Positions 56,323 through 64,000 of a DNA stretch of 64,000 nucleotides are shown here, piece after piece; position 1 is the stretch's first letter; the number at the start of each line of letters is the position of its first letter. Both the position numbers and the translations under genes were made by a program. The notes beneath the pieces were generated by a model. That model was given only the letters and a program-made list of their open reading frames with translations, made no database searches and had not been told where the DNA came from. This DNA comes from Puccinellia tenuiflora (taxonomy: Eukaryota > Streptophyta > Magnoliopsida > Poales > Poaceae): NCBI GenBank assembly GCA_012064385.1, contig QRDG01000131.1:2491999-2555998 (forward strand), given 5' to 3'.

Positions 56323-56976
56323 TGTTGGGGATATGAACCCCATATACCCAAGAGAAGGCCAAAACACCCAAGGACTCCAGCCGGCCGCCTCCAGGCGGAT
56401 TCAGTCGTCCGGCTCCAGCATCTCCGTCCGGCGGGAACGTCTTCGTCCGGCTAGAGCAGCCGGCCCCCACCTACCGACCAGTCCGTACCGGTGGGCCAAG
56501 GTCACGCAGACCTGTCGGACGTTACAGCAGCAGTGTAATGATGATCCAGCTCCAGCCGGCTCCAAACTGTAGTGATATCATAGGGGTAAATTTGACACTT
56601 CCCTGTAACCAAAAAACCCTAGCCGCTGCCTATATAAGGCGTGCAGGGGCCTCCTGCGCGAGTAGAGACCACGATCAGAGAACACTCGCACACACACGTA
56701 GATCATCGTCTTCAACCTCCAGCCGGCTTGACAGCTCAAGCCGGCACCACCAGGAAACAGCTCCAGGAGCCACCACTTGTAGCCCGATTCTGTGATCAAG
56801 CAATAAGAAACAGGAATAGCAGGACGTAGGGGTGTTACCTCATCACGAGGGCCCCGAACCTGGGTACATCGCATGTCTTCTCGTGCTTGTTACCCAATCC
56901 CGCGCGAGCGCCATCGTTGCCTTGTCCCGCACTTCTTTCCATCGCAGATGGATATGTCGTTGAAGCCACCACGACA
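56323..56976 (+). repeat. 5' LTR of Tat-2 (654 bp)
   Basis: Begins TGTTGGGGATATGAACCCC and ends CCACCACGACA, just before the primer binding site. A TATATAA box is at 56631-56637. GCCGG-rich phrases recur throughout and also in the rest of the element. Confidence 0.8.
56631..56637 (+). promoter_or_regulatory. TATA box of the Tat-2 LTR
   Basis: TATATAA about 310 bp into the LTR, followed by a GC-rich start region; likely the U3 promoter. Confidence 0.6.
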
Positions 56977-56978
56977 TT

Positions 56979-56996
56979 TGGCGCCCACCGTGGGGC
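56979..56996 (+). other. Primer binding site of Tat-2
   Basis: TGGCGCCCACCGTGGGGC starts two bases after the LTR end; a form frequently used by plant Gypsy elements. The matching tRNA was not identified. Confidence 0.75.
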
Positions 56997-57008
56997 AAGC
57001 GGCGAGCG

Positions 57009-58714
57009 GAATCACGTTCTGCGCGGGATCCCGGACCGTGGATGATCGGCGTGTCGTCTCCGGCCTCGTGCTCGCCATCGGCTCCATCGGCTGCATCATC
57101 GACAACACCAAGAGCTTCGCCGACGTGGGCGTCACCGGCAAGGGCACCGTCGTCACCTTCGGCGATTTCCACGTCTACGTCGCCGTCGCCGCCAAGGAGT
57201 ACCCGGAGGAGGTGTACTCGTACTTGGCTCCCTCGGTCTTCGACGCCGGTCACGGCGACAGCGGCATCTCCTTCGGCTACCGCGGCTCCGGCGATGCGGA
57301 CTGCGACGACACCGGGCTCAAGGTCTACGCCGAGGTGCATGTGGTCGAGCACGCGGCGATAGGAGGCGGCATCCCCAACTCCACTCACGAAGCCGGCGAG
57401 GCTTCACGCTATCAGCGCAACCTGGAGGCTGACTTCGAGCTACTAAGCACTCCCATCACGCCGGGTGCTGATCTGGTCAAGACGGCAGCCGATCTCGAGA
57501 GGATGCGGCAGCAGATCTACGACGAGGCGCTAAACCTCGCGTCGACGCAGCGCCGGCTCAGCGCCACGATTCGCGAGTACAACTCTGCACGCGGCTTCGA
57601 GCAGGCGGACCGCAACGCGGAGAAGCTAAATGAAGTTAGGCGCAAAGGAGGAGATCCTGGAGGCGCCTTGAACCGTGCCGGCCAGGCACCCGAGCTCACC
57701 GACCTCAGCTTCCCCGAGTACAGCTGTCCAACGCAAAACATGAGGGCGGCGGAAGCAGCAGCAGCCGAACTACCCTATCTCCAAGGCGAAGAACTGCATC
57801 AACAAATGCGCCGAGTGCGACAGCTTATCAACACGGCCAACCGGCAACAGCGAGAAACGGAGGCAACGGCGAGCAAGGGGCATCATGATCCGCCTCCGGG
57901 CCACGATGCAGCCAGCAAGGCCAAGCAAGGCGCCGAGGCGTCCTCCACAAGCCGCGGCAGGACGAAGGACAAGCACCCCCGAGCTCATCGCGAGAGGAGC
58001 GCAAGTTCACAACCACGTGATCATGGCCGGGAGCCGGCTGGGAGGCGTGAAGACGGCAACCGGAACGAGCCTCGAGCCGGACGGAACGTCAAGGAGCGAG
58101 TCGGCCACAAGGTCACCATCGACGAACGCCTGGGGCCGCAAGGACCCGAAACCAGCGACGACGCACGCCACCGCATCGAATCGCTAGGACATCGCCGCCC
58201 ATCGCTGTTTCGGACCCCGCATCCGGAGCGAGCGATTCCCGAAGGGATTCACCCTTCCCAGGGACACACCCAAGTACAACGGCACCGCGAAGCCAGAGGA
58301 CTGGCTCGCCGACTACGTCACGGCGATCAACATCGTAGGCGGCAACAAGCGGGTGGCCGTGCGCTACGTGCCCCTCATGCTCCAGGGATCTGCACGGACT
58401 TGGCTCAACAGCCTTCCTTAGGAGAGCGTCAACAGCTGGCTGGATTTCGAGGAAGTGTTCAATCGCAACTTCACCGACACGTACCTGCGTCCCGGCAACG
58501 CGCAGCTGCTTGCAATGTGCAGGCAGAAGGACGGCGAGTCGGACCGAGCCTACCTCACTCGATGGACCAGCCTACGCAACTCTTGCGAAGGAATCTTGGA
58601 GCTCCAGGCGGTCCAATACTTCATCCAAGGCTGCCGGGATGGAACGCTGCTCAGGCACCGGCTCCTAAGAAAAAGCCCGAAGACCATGGCGGAGCTTATG
58701 GCAATCGCCGATGA
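57009..58714 (+). pseudogene. Tat-2 gag, first part
   Basis: The open frame carries SRYQRNLEADFELLSTPITPGADL and a long helical region (MRQQIYDEALNLASTQRRL), typical of the Tat gag N-terminal half, then Arg/Gly-rich linkers. Gag similarity leaves this frame near 58190 by a frameshift; the rest of this ORF up to 58714 is out of frame. In the correct frame a TAG interrupts the gag core at about 58420. Confidence 0.75.
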
Positions 58715-60074
58715 GTACGCCACCGCCGATGCCGGCATGACCAACCCGATCCGAGTCGATGAAGCCGGGAGGGTTGTTTCGGACAGCCCAGCGACGCGCA
58801 AGGGACGCGCAGAAGCCCAGGAAGGAGGAAAATCAAGCCGGCGTGACTCCGACGCAACCGGCAAGCGCAAAGCGACGGACGACCGCGTCAAGTCCAAGGT
58901 CGTCGCCACCACCGAAGGAAGACCGGCTGGCGGCTTCGACAACCGCCGCATGAGGACAAGCAATGACATGCGCTGGACGAGGGCGAGGAACAACTACGAG
59001 TCTCTGCTCGATCGGCCATGCCGGAATCACGGCGACCGGCCGGCTAACCACACCGTCAGGCAATGCAACCTCGGCCGACCAAGGCCACCACCGTACGAAC
59101 GGCGAAATCCGCCTCCGCCTCCAGACGAAGCCGAACGCGACGACCGGAGGCGCGACGACAGGCGGCGCGAAGACAGGGACCGCGACGACCACCAACGCGA
59201 GGAACCAAGGAGGGAACGCCTTCCATCTCCACCACCAAGGGACGGATACCAGAATCCGGATGCCGCTTACATCGTGTTCGTCAGCGAGCGCGACGACAAG
59301 CGAAGCCGGCAGGCGCGATTCAGGGAGGTGAACGCTGTGGTCCCGCCCGTCCCCCAGTACCTCAACTGGTCGGAAGAAGCAATCACATGGGACCGCAACG
59401 ACCATCCGGAACTGATGCCCAACCCAGGCGGCTACGCGCTCGTCCTGGAGCCCATGATCATCTCCCCCAAGCGCGCTTGCACCTTTTCACGCGTCCTCAT
59501 CGACGGAGGCAGCAGCATCAACATCCTCTACCACGACACGCTGGAGAAGCTGGGCGTCTCTCCGTCCGGCTTGACGCCCAGCCGGACAGTCTTCCACGGC
59601 ATCGTGCCAGGGCGAGCCGGCTCCTCCATGGGGCTCATCCGGCTCGACGTCCTGTTCGGCGCCAAGGGCAACCATCGCCGCGAGACTATCTCCTTCGAGG
59701 TGGTCGACCACGCCAGCGCATACCACGCCATCCTCGGGCGACCGGCGCTCGCCAAGTTCATGGCGGTGCCTCACTACGCTTACCTTAAGATGAAACTACC
59801 CGGCCCACGCGGAATCATCACCATCTCCGGAGATTACAAGCGCTCCATCGCCTGCGCCTCGGACAGCGCGAAGGTGGCTGAGACCATGGTCTGCAATGAG
59901 GAGATGAAGCAATTCAAGCGCAAGGCCAGCGAAGAGAAGCTGGAGATGCCGGAATCGGCCAAGCCGGCCACCGAGTCAAACTTCCAGGCGGCACGAGATA
60001 CTAAGAAGATCTACTTCGACGAAAGCGACAAGTCCAAGTTCGTCACCGTGGGGGCGAGCCTGGGCGAAAAATAG
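58423..60074 (+). pseudogene. Tat-2 gag core and protease
   Basis: Follows the TAG with ESVNSWLDFEEVFNRNFTDTY and the rest of the gag core (GESDRAYLTRWTSLRNSCEG), a basic linker with CRNHGDRPANHTVRQC, and the protease (VLIDGGSSINILYHDTLEKLG...HAILGRPALAKFMAVPHYAYLKMKLPGPRG). The protease active site DGGSS is intact, unlike in Tat-1. The frame ends at TAG 60072-60074, directly followed in frame by ESALIEFLRENRDIFAW of the RT leader. Confidence 0.85.
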
Positions 60075-63000
60075 GAAAGCGCGCTCATCGAGTTCCTCCG
60101 TGAGAACCGGGACATCTTCGCGTGGTCCCCCAAGGACATGCCTGGTGTACCGAGGGAACTCGCCGAGCACTCTCTACACGTCCGGCCGGATGCCAAGCCG
60201 GTAAAACAATCCCTACGCCGCTTCGCAGAAGGAAGAAGACAGTTAATAGGAGAAGAGATAGCCCGGCTGCTCGCAGCCGGATTCATCAAGGAAGTGCAAC
60301 ATACCGAATGGTTAGCCAATCCAGTGATGGTGGAAAAGAAGAACAAGAAATGGCGGATGTGTATCGATTACACTCACCTCAACAAGGCCTGCCCCAAGGA
60401 CCCATTCGCGCTGCCACGAATCGACCAAGTGATCGACTCCACGGCCGGCTGCGATCTACTCTCCCTCCTCGACGCCTACTCCGGTTATCACCAAATCCCG
60501 CTGAACCCGGACGATCAACTCAAGACCGCCTTCATCACCCCCTACGGCCCGTACTGCTACACCACCATGCCATTCGGCTTGAAGAACGCAGGGGCGACAT
60601 ACCAGCGCTGCATGTAGAAGTGCTTGCACGACCAAATCGGTCGTAACGCGCACGCCTACGTTGACGATGTTGTCATCAAGACCAAGGAGAAACACACTCT
60701 CCTCGCCGACCTCAAGGAAACCTTCGACAACCTACGCCGCTTTCAGATGAAGCTCAACCCGGAGAAATGTGTGTTCGGCGTTCCAGCCGGACAGCTACTC
60801 GGCTACCTTGTGTCAGCACGAGGGATCGAGGCCAACCCGGAGAAAATCGCCGCCATCGACAACATGCGACAGCCAAGGAACATCAGGGACATCCAAAAAT
60901 TCACCGGCTGCTTGGCATCTCTCAGCCGCTTCATCAGCCGCCTTGGAGAGAAGGCCCTACCATTGTATCACTTGTTGAAAAAGACAGACAAGTTCGTCTG
61001 GAGCGAAGCAGCTGATGCCGCCTTCAAGGAACTCAAGCGAGCAATGGCAACCACCCCGGTCCTAGCGCCTCCGGCTCCAGGGGAACCCATGCTCATGTAC
61101 ATCGCCGCCTCCAACCGAGTCGTCAGCGTTGTCTTAGTGGTGGAACGAGAAGAAGCCGGCAAGCAGCGGTCGGTGCAGCGACCAGTTTACTATCTCAGTG
61201 AAGTGCTCTCGCAGTCAAAGCAAAACTACCCGCATTACCAGAAGCTCGTATACGGCGTGTACATGGCAACCAAAAAGCTGAAGCACTACTTCCAGGAGCA
61301 TCCGATCAAGGTGATAAGCGACGCTCCGCTTGCCGACATCATAGGCAACAAGGATGCAACCGGCCGAGTGGCGAAATGGGCAATCAACTTGGCGGCGCAC
61401 GGAGTCGAATATGACAAGAGAAAGGCGATCAAGTCACAGGAGCTGGCTGATTTCCTAGCCGACTGGACGGAAACGGAGCACGAACCACCACCACCCGAAT
61501 CCGGCGAACATTGGCTCATGCACTTCGACGGCTCCAAAAATTATTGGGGACTAGGCACCGGAGTCGTCCTCACCTCTCCCAAGGGAGGCCGGCTAGAGTA
61601 TGTGCTACAAATCCACTTCATGACATCCAACAATGTAGCGGAATACGAAGCTCTCGCACACGACCTCAAGCTCGCCAAAGGCCATGAACATCAAGCGGAT
61701 CCTCTGCTACGGCGACTCCGACCTGGTGGTCCAGCAAACTACTGGTCACTGGGATGCCAAGGACCCAAACATGGCCGCCTACCGCTTCTACGTCCAGCAA
61801 CTTGCGGGATGTTTCGAAGGATGTGAATTTCACCATGTCCACCGCACCAGCAACCAAGCGGCCGACACCTTGGCGAACATCGGCTCTCATCGAAAGGAAA
61901 TCCCACCCGGCGTCGCTCTCGAAAAGTTGTACAAACCGTCAATCACGCCGTGTCCAGGCTCTGATTCCATCCGGATGCCGCTTGGGGCGGAGTCGGACGG
62001 GCCGGCTTCAGCCAAGCCGGAAACCGTCGAGGTCCTCGTCATCGAAGAGGCGCCGCCTTGGACCCAACCCTTCCTCGCCTACCTCGCCAACGACGAACTA
62101 CCGGCGGATGAGCTCACCGCCAGGCAATCAAACGCCGAGCAAGCGCCTACACCATCATCAACAATGAGCTCTACAAGCGCAGCGTCTCTGGGATATTCCA
62201 GCGCTGCGTAAGCCAAGAAGAAGGAGTCGAGATCCTCAAGGAGATTCACCAAGGCGAATGCGGCCACCACGCATCAGCAAAAGCAATCGTGGCCAAGGAC
62301 TTCAGGCATGGTTTCTACTGGCAGACTGCGCTAGCCGACGCGAACCAACTGGTCCGGCACTGCAATGGCTGCCAACGCTTCGCAACACAAAAGCACACAC
62401 CGGCTTCAACGCTCAGGACGATTCCCATCACCTGGCCGTTCGCCGTCTGGGACTAGACATGGTTGGCCCGCTAAGGAGATCCAGCGGAGGCATGACACAC
62501 CTGCTGGTGGCCGTCGACAAGTTCACAAAATGGATCGAGGTCAAGCCGATCAAGAAGCTGGATGGACCGACAGCCGTCAAGTTCTTCAAAAGCATCATTT
62601 ACCGATTTGGCTACCCCAACAGCATCATCACGGATAACGGTTTCAAATTTCGTCAAGGGAGAATTCACCAAGTTCTGCGGCAGAGCCGGCATCCGGCTCG
62701 ACATCGCCTCTGTCGCGCACCCACAGTCGAACGGGCAAGTGGAACGAACAAATGGCCTCATCCTATCCGGCATCAAACCTCGGTTGCTCGAGCCGCTTGA
62801 GCGTGCAGCCGGCGCGTGGGAAGAAGAGTTACCATCCGTCATCTGGAGCCGAGGACAACTCCAAACGCTCAACCGGCTTCACCCCTTCTTCCTCGTCTAT
62901 GGGGCTGAGGCCGTCATGCCAACCGACATCGAGCACGATGCTCCGAGGATCGTGCTGTTCACAGAGGCAGAAGCAAAGCAAGCATACGAGGATGGGATGG

Positions 63001-63319
63001 ATCTACTCGAAGAAGCGCGCCAACTCGCCGAGTCGAGATCAGCAATGTACCAGCAACAACTACGCAACTACCACAGCGGCGCGTCAAACATGTCCGCTTT
63101 CGCGAAGGCGACCCTCGTGCTCCGGCTAATCCAGGACACCAAGAACATGCACAAGTTATCATCGCCATGGGAGGGACCATTCATCGTCAGCAAAGCGCTC
63201 GTCAACACGCCTACTACTTGATCGACGCCCGCGAGCACAAGAAGGACACAATGGACAAAGAAGGCGATGAAACGGAAAGGCCATGGAATGCCTCACTCTT
63301 GCGTCGATTCTACACTTGA
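60075..63319 (+). pseudogene. Tat-2 pol: RT, RNase H, integrase, broken
   Basis: RT blocks LPRIDQVIDSTAGC, YCYTTMPFGLKNAGATYQ and YVDDVVIKTK. An in-frame TAG at about 60615-60617 separates palm-domain motifs. The RNase H continues to 61680, where a one-base insertion shifts frame inside the second RNase H module (YFDGS-like HFDGSKNYWGLG, then ILCYGDSDLVVQQ). Further shifts lie near 62130, 62450 and 62645. Integrase landmarks are GHHASAKAIVA...CNGCQRFA, IITDNG and NGQVERTNG. The coding similarity ends ARE-HKK...PWNASLLRRFYT at about 63319. Confidence 0.87.
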
Positions 63320-63469
63320 GAAACAAACATGTATGTATCATCTATGCTATCAATAAAGAAATGAGAATGATGAGCGCATGAGCAATCTTTTTCGCAATTT
63401 TGTTCTGCATTTTCCTTTCTGTCCGGATGCACCGGCAGCCGGCAAGCCAGCCCCAAGCGGCTGAGTAGC

Positions 63470-63790
63470 GTGACTAATCTCTAAACGGCTAACTCTTCGA
63501 ATTCGGTTAAGGCCGGCAAGAGAACAAGCTGGAGGAGACCAACCACGTGAAAAACGCTAAGGAAAGGTGATGCCGGTTGAAAAAATACCGCTTTGCAAAC
63601 TCGGCCAAGCCGGCAGTCGCCAGCCTTTTCTTCTATTACGGACGACTAACTGCATGACGCTAAATGCCTAACTCTTCGGATCCGGTTATGGCTGGCAAGA
63701 GAACAAGCTGGAGGCTAAGTGTATGTGAAAGACGTAAGAAAGAAATCATTGCCGGCTGAAAAAACCCTGGCCTAACAAACCGGACCCTAA
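63470..63790 (+). repeat. Imperfect tandem repeat downstream of Tat-2 pol
   Basis: Two copies about 190 bp apart of CTAACTCTTCG-(A/G)A-T-CCGGTTA-type sequence, both followed by GGCAAGAGAACAAGCTGGAGG and later by a GCCGG(T/C)TGAAAAAA phrase. Non-coding; in the same position as the array of Tat-1. Confidence 0.75.
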
Positions 63791-64000
63791 CGTGAAAGTA
63801 GCGTGTACGATCCCGCTAGACGGTGAAGTGCACGCAAACCGCGGCAGGAAAGGCTACAGGCGAGTGGAAAAACAAGCTAATTAACATAAAAGTAATCTCC
63901 ATGACCAAAAGAGCAGGCTAACCACTTCATTGTTTCATTTCACGCACGAAAACGCCGCCAACCGGCTTCGAGAGCTCAAGCCGGATACAAACGTGACGCG

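Larger units (their letters stand above)
56323..64000 (+). mobile_element. Second Tat-type Gypsy retrotransposon (Tat-2), runs off the window
   Basis: 5' LTR (56323-56976), primer binding site, gag, protease, RT, two RNase H modules and integrase in order on the plus strand, then a non-coding region with tandem repeats. No 3' LTR before the window ends. Several stops and frameshifts make it non-functional. Confidence 0.87.

Overview
The window is nuclear DNA of a grass, most likely a Triticeae genome (wheat, Aegilops or barley group). Two gene islands with ordinary plant exon-intron structure sit in a dense nest of transposable elements of kinds common in Triticeae: Stowaway MITEs, a tRNA-derived SINE, Mutator-like (MULE), PIF/Harbinger, SIRE-type Copia and Tat-type Gypsy elements. 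Three host protein genes and one tRNA gene look intact. I reconstructed their exons by hand from GT/AG borders and reading frame. Family assignments rest on motif recognition; no database was searched.

Layout. 0.4-3.5 kb (minus): an intact 8-exon GH3 exo-beta-glucanase/beta-glucosidase gene. 3.6-11.8 kb: one complete 8,120-bp MULE with a perfect 9-bp target duplication, only 166 bp upstream of the GH3 start codon. It holds a plant-mobile-domain (PMD) gene with one in-frame stop, a GRF zinc-finger gene, a transposase reduced to its C-terminal part, and many short TAGCGCC/GGCGCTA hairpins, some in a large palindromic 135-bp array. 11.9-13.7 kb: a 5'-truncated LINE with an 18-bp target duplication. 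14.3-16.8 kb: Copia RT remains and a decayed PIF/Harbinger element. 16.8-18.4 kb: a SIRE-like LTR, primer binding site and gag start. 18.4-22 kb: a second, frameshifted MULE. 22-26 kb: AT-rich repeats and Gypsy LTR pieces.

26.2-38.1 kb (minus): a large Tat-lineage Gypsy element with 3' LTR, antisense ORF, a 72-83 bp tandem array, an open RT-RNase H-integrase frame, protease and decayed gag. It stops at a single N at 38,100, where the sequence changes character. 38.1-40.4 kb: MITEs, a segmental duplication and a SINE. 40.4-44.3 kb (minus): plastid ribosomal protein L1 with a tRNA-Arg(CCT) gene antisense in an intron. 46.7-53.8 kb (minus): NAD kinase, 11 exons, 528 aa. 54.1-55.8 kb: a foldback MULE-like element just upstream of the NAD kinase, containing a hAT MITE. 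56.3-64 kb (plus): a second Tat-type Gypsy element with its 5' LTR, broken by stops and frameshifts, running off the window.

The two best leads are (a) the GCGC hairpin modules shared by two different MULE-like elements, including a near-perfect ~140-nt inverted repeat, and (b) an amber codon at exactly the same place between protease and reverse transcriptase in two diverged Tat elements on opposite strands.
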